Source: Spirirestis rafaelensis WJT71-NPBG6 (GTDB lineage Bacteria; Cyanobacteriota; Cyanobacteriia; Cyanobacteriales; Nostocaceae). From it: a DNA stretch of 58,331 nucleotides. Positions 32,952-40,961 of this stretch are shown in pieces. Numbering within the stretch: position 1 is the stretch's first letter; each line of letters begins with the position of its first letter. The position numbers were made by a program, and so were the translations under genes. Location: contig JAHHID010000044.1 in NCBI GenBank assembly GCA_019359015.1, positions 1-58,331 on the forward strand, given 5' to 3'. Under the pieces are notes generated by a model, which had not been told where the DNA came from, ran no database searches, and worked only from the letters and a program-made list of their open reading frames with translations.

Positions 32952-34013
32952 TTAACTTTGCCCGAATCCTTGACCCCGCGTAACTTTTGACCAAACGAAT
33001 AATTCGCCATTGTCGCCACCAGCAGCAAGTAATTTGCCTTGAGGATGCCAAGCTAGACAAGAAAAGCCTGCTGATGCACCTGTGAGAACTTGCGAGACTT
33101 GCTTGGCTTTATTCCACAAACACAACCAGCCATCACTAGCAGCGGAAGCGAGAGTAAAGCTTTTCGGTGCAAAGGCGATCGCCTGAATTACATCCACATG
33201 ATTTGTTAATACTGTCGCTTCCCATCCCAAAGATTCATCCTCTAGCTTTTCCCACGCGACAATACCTTCAACGCTGGAAGAAGCGAGAATCGGCGCACCT
33301 ACTTTGGTGGTAGCTTCTGACCATGCCAAATGGCGAATTTTACCAGGAAAACCACGCATTACCCACGGATCGGGATTATCCCATTCCAATACAGTGACGC
33401 TGCGATCCATATTGCCAGAAGCCAAAAATCTACCTTCAGGCGACCAAGCCATAGCTACACTGACTGTAGGCATATCCAAAACGTATGGTTCCTCATCCCA
33501 ATCTTGAGAATTCCATACTTTGACACCGTGATAACCGCTTACGGCTAAGTATTCTCCATCACTTCGCCAATCGATAGCTAATACTGAGGAATTTTCAAAA
33601 TTTAGCGTAACGACAATTTCACGAGTATCGGCATCCCATACTTGCACGTAACGCCCCAAACTAAAAGCTAACAGATTGCTGGTATGACTCCAAGCCAGCT
33701 TATCAACCCAAGCGGGGGCATTTTCCAAAGTAGCAATTAACTCACTTTCCCGCCAAATTTTCACTCTTCCATCCTGTCCCCCAACGGCTAAAAATTGCCC
33801 ATCTGGTGAAAAGGCTACACAGTTTACTGATTCACCATTACCACTTTGCAAAGTTGTTAATTCGCCATCTTGCCAAAGCGCAACTTCCCCAGCAGCGGAC
33901 GTTGCAGCTAAAGTTGTATTATTTGGCGACCAAGCGATGGCTGTCACATAATCTGAAAGCGTCCCGGAAAAGTGCTGGTCGAATTCTTTGGAATTGGCGG
34001 TTAGGGGGTTCAT
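32952..34013 (-). CDS. WD40-repeat protein
   Basis: The 353-residue protein is built from about seven WD40 blades, for example AIAWSPNNTTLAATSAAGEVALW, CVAFSPDGQFLAVGGQDGRVKIW and AMAWSPEGRFLASGNMDRSV. It has no enzymatic domain. A beta-propeller of this sort serves as a protein-protein platform. It lies 162 bases downstream of the CobW GTPase on the same strand, a neighbour pair I recall from other cyanobacteria, so a role in metal allocation is plausible. The C-terminus (RGQGFGQS) overlaps no repeat. Start ATG at 34013. Confidence 0.9.
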   Translation of the reverse strand: MNPLTANSKEFDQHFSGTLSDYVTAIAWSPNNTTLAATSAAGEVALWQDGELTTLQSGNGESVNCVAFSPDGQFLAVGGQDGRVKIWRESELIATLENAPAWVDKLAWSHTSNLLAFSLGRYVQVWDADTREIVVTLNFENSSVLAIDWRSDGEYLAVSGYHGVKVWNSQDWDEEPYVLDMPTVSVAMAWSPEGRFLASGNMDRSVTVLEWDNPDPWVMRGFPGKIRHLAWSEATTKVGAPILASSSVEGIVAWEKLEDESLGWEATVLTNHVDVIQAIAFAPKSFTLASAASDGWLCLWNKAKQVSQVLTGASAGFSCLAWHPQGKLLAAGGDNGELFVWSKVTRGQGFGQS

Positions 34014-34018
34014 TGTAG

Positions 34019-34170
34019 AGGAGGGGGGGAGTGGGGCAGTGGGGCAGTGGGGGAGTGGGGAGTAGAGACGCGATTAATCGCGTCTGTACGGGAGTGGGGG
34101 GAGTAAAAAAGAAATTTTTCGTTGTCCTCCCTGTCCCCCCCTCTCCCTTTCCCCCCCTCTCCCACTCCTC
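34019..34170. repeat. G-rich/C-rich repeat tract with AGACGCGAT palindrome
   Basis: GGGGCAGTG-type units (34019-34060) are followed by a perfect 20-bp palindrome at 34066-34085 (arms AGACGCGATT), then a C-rich tract with CCCCCCTCTCCC units. The G and C tracts are broadly complementary. It fills the cobW to WD40 spacer. Confidence 0.75.
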
Positions 34171-34175
34171 TTGGT

Positions 34176-35144
34176 TTAAGTCAGACAAGCACGGAAATTT
34201 TCTCTAAGTTTGGCTTCATCAAGATTGCGACCGATGAAGACAAGTTCGTTTTTGCGGGTTTCGTTGGGTTTCCAAGGGCGATCGCCTTTACCATCAAACA
34301 ACATATGCACTCCTTGGAACACAAATCGATTATCTTCCCCAGCGATATTCAAAATGCCTTTCATCCGGAAGATATCTGGTCCTTGAGTACGTAATAACTC
34401 TGAAAGCCAATTGTTTAATTTTTGTCCATCTACTGCACCTTGTTCCACCAAAGCCACAGAATAGACGCTTTCATCATGTACGTGAGCATCTTCACCTAAG
34501 AAATTCGGGTCAATTTCTAAAGCGCGATCTAAATCAAAGGCTTTCACCCCCAATAAAGCGTCCATTCCTAATTCAGAGTTGCGGGTACGGTGAATTTTCG
34601 CCATCGCATTCATTGAACGTATCCGCTTTTCTAATTCATCCAACTGTTCTGGGGCTACCAAATCAGTTTTATTTAGTAAAATCACGTCAGCAAAGGCAAT
34701 TTGCTCTTGTGCTTCGTCCGCATCCCAATGTTGCCAGATATGCTTGGCATCAACAACTGTCACTACTGCATCCAAAGACAGCAAGCTTTGCATATCTTCA
34801 TCAACAAAGAATGTCTGAATCACCGGCGCTGGGTCTGCTAGCCCAGTAGTTTCAATTACCAAATGGTCAAATTTATCACGCCGCTTCATCAAATTGCCGA
34901 TGATGCGAATTAAGTCACCGCGCACCGTACAACAGATGCAGCCGTTGTTCATTTCAAAGATTTCTTCATCCGCATCGATAATTAATTGATTATCAATGCC
35001 TACTTCCCCAAATTCGTTGACGATGACAGCAACTTTCTTGCCGTGTTCGTAGGTGAGGATGTGATTGAGAAGTGTTGTTTTCCCTGCACCCAGGTAGCCC
35101 GTCAGAACGGTTACAGGCACTGTATTCGGTGTTTCCGTAAACAT
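34176..35144 (-). CDS. CobW/ZNG1-family GTP-binding metal chaperone
   Basis: This 322-residue G3E GTPase has Walker A TGYLGAGKTTLL, the metal-binding NNGCICCTVRGDL (CxCC), ETTGLADPAPV, and G4 LLNKTDL. The C-terminal CobW_C domain ends with NELVFIGRNLDE. Family members deliver zinc (ZNG1 type) or cobalt to client enzymes. The short His-containing stretch EDAHVHDES lies before the C-terminal domain. A 15-base Zur-like box 28 bases upstream of the start points to zinc. It is transcribed with, or just before, the WD40 gene. Confidence 0.94.
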   Translation of the reverse strand: MFTETPNTVPVTVLTGYLGAGKTTLLNHILTYEHGKKVAVIVNEFGEVGIDNQLIIDADEEIFEMNNGCICCTVRGDLIRIIGNLMKRRDKFDHLVIETTGLADPAPVIQTFFVDEDMQSLLSLDAVVTVVDAKHIWQHWDADEAQEQIAFADVILLNKTDLVAPEQLDELEKRIRSMNAMAKIHRTRNSELGMDALLGVKAFDLDRALEIDPNFLGEDAHVHDESVYSVALVEQGAVDGQKLNNWLSELLRTQGPDIFRMKGILNIAGEDNRFVFQGVHMLFDGKGDRPWKPNETRKNELVFIGRNLDEAKLRENFRACLT

Positions 35145-35171
35145 ACTCTGAATGCCTTTTTTTCACATTTT

Positions 35172-35186
35172 AGATAATCATTACCA
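35172..35186. promoter_or_regulatory. Zur-box-like palindrome upstream of the CobW gene
   Basis: AGATAATCATTACCA matches the Zur-box consensus TGATAATNATTATCA at 13 of 15 positions and lies 28 bases upstream of the minus-strand CobW start. Confidence 0.75.
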
Positions 35187-35370
35187 CCTATAATAAGTCT
35201 TTTTATATTTTTTTGGTGATTTGATGTTTCTTAGGTTGGCGATAAATAATAGCTTATCGGAATTAATTTATTTTTTTACATCTGCCAATAGACATAGATA
35301 TTAAAAAATATGCCAAAAATAGGATTGAAAATTTGTCACCAATCATTAATTGACAGTCAGCACAAATATA

Positions 35371-35385
35371 TGATAATCATTATCA
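35371..35385. promoter_or_regulatory. Perfect Zur box upstream of the PEP-CTERM gene
   Basis: TGATAATCATTATCA is a perfect 7-1-7 palindrome lying 32 bases before the PEP-CTERM start. It is the best of the three boxes in this neighbourhood. Confidence 0.85.
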
Positions 35386-35416
35386 TCAGCAAGGAATAAT
35401 ACTTTTCTGGAGATAC

Positions 35417-36358
35417 GTGGTGGTTTCAAATAATACTACCGGCTCGAAAAAATCAGGGACTCAAACAGGGCAAGCGATCGCGTCTATTGCAGTAAGCTTT
35501 TTGGCTGCTGCTGGGGTTTTATCTACAACTTTTGCACCCGCACAAGCTCATGGTAGTGATACCGACCATGACCACACCGAATTTTTCATCGGGTTAGATG
35601 GTTTAAATGTTCTCGACCGAGGGACATACGCTGGATTGGACAACCCTAATTACAATCGTCTGACCCTTCTGTTTGCACATAGGGAAGAAGACCCGACAAC
35701 TAACCATTTCCACGGCATTGGTGCTTATAGCTACTCAGGAACTGTAGACAACCCAATTATTAATTCAACCAGTACAAATAATCGAATTCCGGAGACTTAT
35801 ACAAATCAGCCACCGCTGACATTATTACCTGGTACAGGAATTTATCGCGATCGCTTAATTAGCGGTCTGACGAACGACGAATACAGCAATCTGAAAATAG
35901 AACCTATAGCATCTCTGAAAAATGCTCCAGAACCAGAAGACCAGTATTTGTACAATAGCTCTAATGGTCGCTGGCAGCCGTCGCTTGAGGGTGCAACAAT
36001 TGGTTTACAATTAGCTTCAATTAGCAATGGATTGAATATTGTTAATTCAGGAGGGGTTGATATCCTCAAGTCAGTTGGTGATATTTATACAATCGGCACC
36101 AGTGATAGTTTTTCGTTCACCCCTACATTTTGGACTGACGCTGCTGCACCACTAGGAACTTACTCAGCAACATTCAAACTAGTGGATTTAGGTAGTGACA
36201 ATAATCGCACTGCCTTTAAGGAGTCTGGTACATTCAGTTTTGATTTTCAAGTCAAGAAAGTGCCTGAACCGTCAGCGATTTTTGGTCTGGGCATAATTGG
36301 TTTACTAACAGTTTCTCTTTCTCAACTCAAGAAACGTACTAGTACTAGCTTAAACTAA
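35417..36358 (+). CDS. all3515-type Zur-repressed PEP-CTERM protein
   Basis: This 313-residue exported protein has a signal peptide (IAVSFLAAAGVLSTTFAPAQA). A short His/Asp-rich stretch, HGSDTDHDHTEF, directly follows and could bind zinc. The C-terminus is a PEP-CTERM sorting tag: VPEPSAIFGLGIIGLLTVSLSQLKK, a PEP motif, hydrophobic helix and basic end, which is split off by an exosortase. The layout and Zur box fit the all3515 family as I recall it. The GTG at 35417 was chosen; GTG at 35420 has better spacing from GGAG. It is probably a surface or periplasmic zinc-scavenging protein; that role is inferred. Confidence 0.85.
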   Translation: MVVSNNTTGSKKSGTQTGQAIASIAVSFLAAAGVLSTTFAPAQAHGSDTDHDHTEFFIGLDGLNVLDRGTYAGLDNPNYNRLTLLFAHREEDPTTNHFHGIGAYSYSGTVDNPIINSTSTNNRIPETYTNQPPLTLLPGTGIYRDRLISGLTNDEYSNLKIEPIASLKNAPEPEDQYLYNSSNGRWQPSLEGATIGLQLASISNGLNIVNSGGVDILKSVGDIYTIGTSDSFSFTPTFWTDAAAPLGTYSATFKLVDLGSDNNRTAFKESGTFSFDFQVKKVPEPSAIFGLGIIGLLTVSLSQLKKRTSTSLN

Positions 36359-36417
36359 TCTATATTCTCGCATCAAGGGGTAGGCGTTACCGCCTCTTGA
36401 CGGGTTAGGTTGGTCAG

Positions 36418-36452
36418 ATTCCCGACTTCGCATTTATTTATTTGTCGGGAAT
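36418..36452. terminator. Hairpin between convergent genes
   Basis: ATTCCCGAC (36418-36426) pairs with GTCGGGAAT (36444-36452) around a 17-nt T-rich loop. It lies between the PEP-CTERM gene and the convergent hydrolase gene. Confidence 0.65.
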
Positions 36453-36455
36453 TTC

Positions 36456-37352
36456 TCAGCCCAAAAAATCCTGAACTGCTTCTATAACAACTGCGGGGTA
36501 TTCTTCATGCAGTCCCAAAGATCCGGGAATTATAGCGCTTCTTACTCCTGGTAAAGCTGCTAAAGCTTCCATATCTGCTTTTGATTTGGGGGGGCTAGAT
36601 TCGCCAATTATCACCATCAGCGGCATAGACAAACGCTTTGCAAGTGCGAGAAAATCAGCTTGGCTATGTACTGCGTCGAGGTTGCCGGTGACGAAAGCTG
36701 CGGGAGCAAATCTTGCACCTGGCTTTTGAGTGTTGCGCCACTTGTGCTGAATGAAGCTGGGTGTGAGTATAGCAGGGTCAGCGTAGACGTGGCGACGATA
36801 CATCAAACTTAAGAAAGATGGTGTAGTGTTGAGTTTGTAGAGAGCTTGACCAAGAATAGGCGATCGCACTAATCCTCTTACCATACCCGCAATCTGCTGA
36901 CTTGCCCCCATTGTCGGCAAAGGACCTCGCCAAGTCGGGGCTAACAATACAATCCGCGAAACAACATCTGGCTGATTCACAGCTAATTGCAGCACGTAAC
37001 CAGCAGCATGTCCAGCAGCCATTACTGCAATTGGCGTGTTAAAAACAGATTTAACAAAATCTTGCAAAAATTGCTGATATAATTCAGGTCGGTAATCTAA
37101 ACTGGCACGCGAAGATTCGCCAAAACCAAGCCAATCGACAGCTACAACTTGAAAATGTGGAGATAAAAGCTTGGCAAGTTCGCCCATTTCCGATCGCATG
37201 GAAACAGTACTGAAAGCTGGAAGCAATAATATCGGCGAACCTGTACCCAAAGTTTCATAAACGACGCGCAATTGCTGGTTTTCCCAGTTCCAGAGATATT
37301 CTTGAACTACACCACCAATGCCGACAGCGGGAGATAATAAATCAGTTGACAT
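36456..37352 (-). CDS. Alpha/beta hydrolase-fold protein with Ala in place of the nucleophile
   Basis: The 298-residue protein has the fold markers ILLLPAFSTVSMRSEM (oxyanion region), VVAVDWLGFGESS, elbow AVMAAGHAAGYVL, an acidic segment after VIIGESSPPKSKADME, and a terminal SLGLHEEYPAVV (His). The elbow reads G-H-A-A-G, so the usual Ser/Cys/Asp nucleophile is Ala. Either another residue acts, or the protein is a non-catalytic member. The start ATG at 37352 (MSTDLLSP) is chosen: 18 further in-frame residues upstream are encoded by a CCCAATGCCC repeat and are not protein-like. It lies just downstream of sufE on the same strand. Confidence 0.85.
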   Translation of the reverse strand: MSTDLLSPAVGIGGVVQEYLWNWENQQLRVVYETLGTGSPILLLPAFSTVSMRSEMGELAKLLSPHFQVVAVDWLGFGESSRASLDYRPELYQQFLQDFVKSVFNTPIAVMAAGHAAGYVLQLAVNQPDVVSRIVLLAPTWRGPLPTMGASQQIAGMVRGLVRSPILGQALYKLNTTPSFLSLMYRRHVYADPAILTPSFIQHKWRNTQKPGARFAPAAFVTGNLDAVHSQADFLALAKRLSMPLMVIIGESSPPKSKADMEALAALPGVRSAIIPGSLGLHEEYPAVVIEAVQDFLG

Positions 37353-37370
37353 CAGACTCAATTTTGGTAA

Positions 37371-37508
37371 TTGGGCAATGGGCATTGGGCATTGGGCATT
37401 GGGCATTGGGAAAAAAGAACTATTTGCCTCATCTCAAGAATGCTCCCCCTGCTCAAGAAAGCTCTCCCTTGTCCCCCTTCCCAGTCTCCAGTCCCCAGTC
37501 CCCAGTCC
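37371..37508. repeat. Composite CCCAATG / GAGCAGGGG repeat
   Basis: GGGCATT heptamers in four tandem copies (37380-37409) lead to CAAGAATGCTCCCCCTGCTCAAGAAAGC and then CCCAGTC heptamers (37482-37508) touching the sufE stop. It is the inverse orientation of the block at 31001. A short CCCAGTC tract also lies at 32935-32950. Confidence 0.8.
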
Positions 37509-37509
37509 C

Positions 37510-37950
37510 TTAATTAGACATATCTAACTTACATTCCAAAGCCTTTTTTTGCATGGTTTTGAAAATGTTGTAAAACCCATTAGCGCGGGAAGGTGTCAGG
37601 CTAACATTTAAACCAGTTTCTTGGATAAAATCTGGAGTCAGTTGGACAATTTCTGTAGGTGTTAATCCATTCAACCCTTCAGCCAAAAGCCCTACTAATC
37701 CTTTGGTTAATTGGGAATCAGAATCACCCTGAAAAATCACTTTATCATCATCCAGGTTTGCTGTGATATAAACCTGAGAAACGCAGCCAGGAACTTTATT
37801 TTCTGGTATTTTATCAGCTTCGGGAAACTCTTTGAGCTTCTGTCCATACCAGATTAACTGTTCGTAGCGTCGCTTCGGTTCAGAAGCGCGTTGAAAGCGT
37901 TGGACTATTTTAGCAAGAGCTGGTGGCAAGGAATCTATAGTCGAGGACAT
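37510..37950 (-). CDS. sufE: Cysteine desulfuration protein SufE
   Basis: SufE takes persulfide sulfur from a SufS-type cysteine desulfurase for Fe-S cluster assembly. The 146-residue protein has the acceptor Cys in KVPGCVSQVYITANL, the conserved LIWYGQKLKEFP helix before it, and TPEFI-like LTPDFIQETGLNVSLTPSRANGFYNIFKTM at the end. It is of normal length and cytoplasmic. Its closest neighbour is the downstream hydrolase gene, from which it is separated by a repeat, so operon structure is unsure. Confidence 0.95.
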   Translation of the reverse strand: MSSTIDSLPPALAKIVQRFQRASEPKRRYEQLIWYGQKLKEFPEADKIPENKVPGCVSQVYITANLDDDKVIFQGDSDSQLTKGLVGLLAEGLNGLTPTEIVQLTPDFIQETGLNVSLTPSRANGFYNIFKTMQKKALECKLDMSN

Positions 37951-38251
37951 AACAAAGGCAGGAAATAATCGCTATCACCTTGAGTTTAGATTATCCTTGG
38001 GATGTTGGTTGCGGCTAAATAAGAATTCAGTCCTTCGGAATTGAGGAGTCAGAATACACGTTAGTCAGATATTATACTTTTATTTTTATGTAGATAGAAC
38101 CGCCCAAATATTATACTATTTCGGCTCTGGTGAGTCTGAAACTTTTTATTTATAAGTAGCTTCGCCCCTAATTCTCCACCAATTTTGACTTCTAAATTCT
38201 TTATTGATATTTTTTATTATTGTCCGATTATACACCCTGAAGACAGTGTTA

Positions 38252-38653
38252 CTAGTGACTGGCAGGTTTATGCAGTTTAAAAGTTTGAGCATCCCAAGCC
38301 CAAAGGTGATAATCTTCATCTTGGGGTCGTTGGTAAAATATACGATATCCACCATCAATGCTCGCACGCTTGCAACCAAACAGTAGCTTTATCATCTGTT
38401 TACAGCCTTCTGTCTCTACAAGCATTTCGCACTCGTAATATTTGACATTTGAGATGGTGCGGATTCCCTTGTATTTTAGCGTTTCACAGTAAAATTCAAT
38501 ATTTTCCTCTTTCTTTTGCCAAGCAAAATTAGCGGTTCCGTTGTGGGCTAAAACGAACGTTCCGATGTTGGGTGCGAGGTAGACTATGTTGGGCGCTGGA
38601 CTAGCGACAAAGTTATAGTCTACAATCGCCGTGCCAAAGGTTTAGAGAAACAT
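38252..38653 (-). pseudogene. Unknown gene interrupted by a stop at codon 4
   Basis: ATG at 38653 follows AGGAAG on the minus strand, but codon 4 (38644-38642) is TAA. The same frame then stays open for 129 codons to TAG at 38252 with a protein-like composition: FGTAIVDYNFVASPAPN, LAHNGTANFAWQKKEENIEFYC, IDGGYRIFYQRPQDEDYHLW. No frame shift is needed. I do not recognise the family. A functional downstream start is not evident (the first later ATG would leave 57 residues). It is either a recent pseudogene, a sequencing error at one base, or a gene using a non-standard start. Confidence 0.6.
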
Positions 38654-38962
38654 AAGACTTCCTAAAATAAGTTTTCTGTCTTATTTTGGATAATGCGTAG
38701 ATTTTCTAACAGTACCCTTGAGAGTACCTTTTTTGACATATCTTTCGTGCAATTCTCCTGTCGGGGTGTGGAAAGCTATTACGATAGTACAAAAAGCACA
38801 TATAAGCGTAAACAGCCAAGTGAGAAACAGCAAGACGGCGATTATATGAACTTATGAAAAAATTTGTAAATTATTGATGCAAATTCCCAGTTAACTGTTG
38901 AATTTGGTTACAAAAAATTCAGATTATATTTTTAATCAATAAAAAATTTTGGAGTAAATAAG
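38654..38962. other. Intergenic region upstream of psaK
   Basis: About 310 bases with a hairpin formed by CCTAAAATAAG (from about 38656) and CTTATTTTGG, and otherwise A+T-rich sequence that should contain the psaK promoter. No coding sequence is supported. Confidence 0.5.
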
Positions 38963-39226
38963 TTGATTACATCCACCTTGCTTGCTGCTCTTCCCACAAC
39001 AACCTTGCAATGGAGTCCGACAGTTGGGATAATTATGATTCTTTGCAATGTGATTGCGATCGCCTTGGGTAAATCCAGTATCAAGTATCCCAGTTCAGAA
39101 CCAGCTTTGCCCTCATCCAACTTTTTTGGTAGTTTTGGTTTACCTGCGCTGTTAGCAACTACCTCCTTTGGTCATCTGTTAGGTGTAGGGGTAATTTTAG
39201 GGCTACATAACCTCGGTAAACTCTAA
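38963..39226 (+). CDS. psaK: Photosystem I reaction center subunit PsaK
   Basis: PsaK is a peripheral photosystem I membrane subunit that helps bind antenna chlorophyll. The 87-residue protein shows two hydrophobic helices, VGIIMILCNVIAIALG and ALLATTSFGHLLGVGVILGLHNLG, joined by KSSIKYPSSEPALPSSNFFGSFGLP, the usual layout. It starts at a TTG (38963) with GGAG 8 bases upstream; no in-frame ATG is near. A strong terminator follows at 39272. The gene is monocistronic. Confidence 0.95.
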   Translation: MITSTLLAALPTTTLQWSPTVGIIMILCNVIAIALGKSSIKYPSSEPALPSSNFFGSFGLPALLATTSFGHLLGVGVILGLHNLGKL

Positions 39227-39271
39227 ATTTTTCTTGATTTTTGTCTGATTTTAATTGTTTTAAGACAGAAT

Positions 39272-39305
39272 AAGAGCCAGAAAAGTTACTCTCTGGCTCT
39301 TTTTA
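39272..39305 (+). terminator. psaK terminator
   Basis: AAGAGCCAGA (39272-39281) pairs with TCTGGCTCTT (39292-39301) around a 10-nt loop and is followed by TTTT (39301-39304), 45 bases after psaK. Confidence 0.9.
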
Positions 39306-39440
39306 AAGTCATTGTTTCTCAGTAAGTTAGTATTTTAAAATACTAATAGTACATATGACGCTAAAATAAAACGAGCGTTCAGAATAGACAAAAAGCTTAC
39401 TCTACAAGCTTTCTTACCTTCTGACTTCCGACTTATTATA

Positions 39441-39806
39441 CTAGCTTGCCATCTGAGTTAACCCGTGAATCTGACGCACAGCATTGATGCAGGGAGGACA
39501 ATCACAGCCAAATAATTTTATTGCTTCATCGCTTTCTTGGTCGGTGAATTCTAGCTCACTAATCTGATTTGCTTCAACTGGTGCGACTTTGACTGCTGGT
39601 TTAGCTTGGGTAGCATTACTATTGCTAACTCTTTGACATGCAAAGCGAGGAGTGGCTGTGTGGGGATCTCGCACGCATGAAAGACGGGTTCCCGCTGGGG
39701 TGCCTGTTTGACTTGCATGAGCAGGCTGGGTCATCATGACTATAGACAGGATGGAGCTAAACAGTATAGGACTGGAAAGCAAGGTGAGAAAAAATTTTTT
39801 GTTCAT
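39441..39806 (-). CDS. Small exported protein with G-C-D-C-x2-C motif
   Basis: This 121-residue protein has a signal peptide (FFLTLLSSPILFSSILSIVMM, cleavage near QPAHA). Two further Cys sit in the middle (LSCVRDPHTATPRFACQRV). The C-terminal motif is LFGCDCPPCINAVRQIHG. It shares the exported, C-terminal CxCxxC layout with the 32528-32800 protein. The motif suggests metal binding or redox activity outside the cytoplasm; this is an inference. It is alone, between psaK and dapB on opposite strands. Family not recognised. Confidence 0.65.
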   Translation of the reverse strand: MNKKFFLTLLSSPILFSSILSIVMMTQPAHASQTGTPAGTRLSCVRDPHTATPRFACQRVSNSNATQAKPAVKVAPVEANQISELEFTDQESDEAIKLFGCDCPPCINAVRQIHGLTQMAS

Positions 39807-40098
39807 CTACTTTGAATAATATGTTTGTAGCTACCGGCATCTGATTAATCTTTTCACATGATTTGGTTCTTAATTAGTACGACTTATACAAATTTGCCTA
39901 ACCAAAATCATGAAACCCTGGAATATGTAAACGCTTTTGTTCAAGACTTGGACTAATTTAGCATTACTCAAGTTCCTTCGTTATGTAAAGTAAGTCACAA
40001 TAATAAGTGTAATTACACCAGAGATTTGAAAAGCGAACCTCTAGATAACCAAATTCTTCTACAATTCGCTTGTGAGGTTTACAAGCATTTCTTAAGTT

Positions 40099-40926
40099 AT
40101 GGCACAAGCTCCTATTCCAGTTGTTGTTATCGGTGCTGCTGGCAAAATGGGTCGTGAGGTAGTCAAAGCAGTAGCTAGCGCACCAGACATGATTTTAGTC
40201 GGTGCAATTGACACAACTCCCGAACATCAAGACAAAGACGCTGGGGAACTAGCGGGTTTAAGTGAACCGTTAGAAGTACCAATTACCAATCAGCTCGAAT
40301 CGATGCTGGCGTTTGCGGCACAGGAAAAACAACCAGGGGTAATGATAGACTTTACCCATCCGGATTCAGTTTATGACAATATTCGCAGTGCGATCGCCTA
40401 CGGTATTCGTCCTGTAGTTGGCACCACTGGCTTAAGTCCCCAACGAATTCAAGACATAGCAGACTTTGCCGAAAAAGCAAGTACCGGATGTCTGATTATT
40501 CCTAATTTCTCAATTGGTATGGTGTTGCTGCAACAAGCAGCCGTAACAGCATCTCAATATTTTGACCACGTAGAAATTATTGAATTGCATCATAACCAAA
40601 AAGCTGATGCTCCCAGCGGTACGGCAATTCAAACAGCGCAGATGCTAGGGGAAATGGGTAAAGTATTTAACTCCCCTATTGTGGAAGAGACGGAGAAACT
40701 AAAAGGAGCCAGAGGAAGCATAGCAGACGAAGGAATTAGAATTCATAGCGTGCGCTTACCGGGGCTGATTGCCCATCAGGAAGTGATTTTTGGCGCAGCG
40801 GGTCAAATTTATACTTTAAGGCACGATACAAGCGATCGCGCTTGTTATATGCCAGGAGTACTACTGGCAATTCGCAAAGTTCTACAGTTAAAGTCGTTAG
40901 TATATGGCTTAGAAAAAATACTTTAG
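40099..40926 (+). CDS. dapB: 4-hydroxy-tetrahydrodipicolinate reductase
   Basis: DapB reduces the product of DapA with NAD(P)H in the lysine/diaminopimelate pathway. The 275-residue protein has nucleotide-binding [34 protein letters not shown], and the substrate site [18 protein letters not shown]. Length is normal. It is separate from asd-dapA, which lie 17 kb away in the window. A membrane-protein gene starts 35 bases after its stop and may be co-transcribed. Confidence 0.97.
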   Translation: MAQAPIPVVVIGAAGKMGREVVKAVASAPDMILVGAIDTTPEHQDKDAGELAGLSEPLEVPITNQLESMLAFAAQEKQPGVMIDFTHPDSVYDNIRSAIAYGIRPVVGTTGLSPQRIQDIADFAEKASTGCLIIPNFSIGMVLLQQAAVTASQYFDHVEIIELHHNQKADAPSGTAIQTAQMLGEMGKVFNSPIVEETEKLKGARGSIADEGIRIHSVRLPGLIAHQEVIFGAAGQIYTLRHDTSDRACYMPGVLLAIRKVLQLKSLVYGLEKIL

Positions 40927-40934
40927 TCAACTCC

Positions 40935-40961
40935 AAACTCAGCACTCAGCACTCAGCACTC
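40935..40961 (+). repeat. ACTCAGC heptamer repeat
   Basis: Three to four ACTCAGC units lie in the short gap between dapB and the next gene, ending at its ATG. They fall where the ribosome site should be, and no SD-like sequence is present. Confidence 0.8.

Noticed and set aside
35417-36358. Interpretation of the PEP-CTERM helix as an inner-membrane anchor
   Set aside because: The PEP motif, a single terminal helix and a short basic end fit an exosortase sorting signal, not a permanent anchor.
38146-38379. 77-codon minus-strand open frame upstream of psaK
   Set aside because: It is out of phase with, and largely overlaps, the better-supported interrupted gene at 38252-38653.
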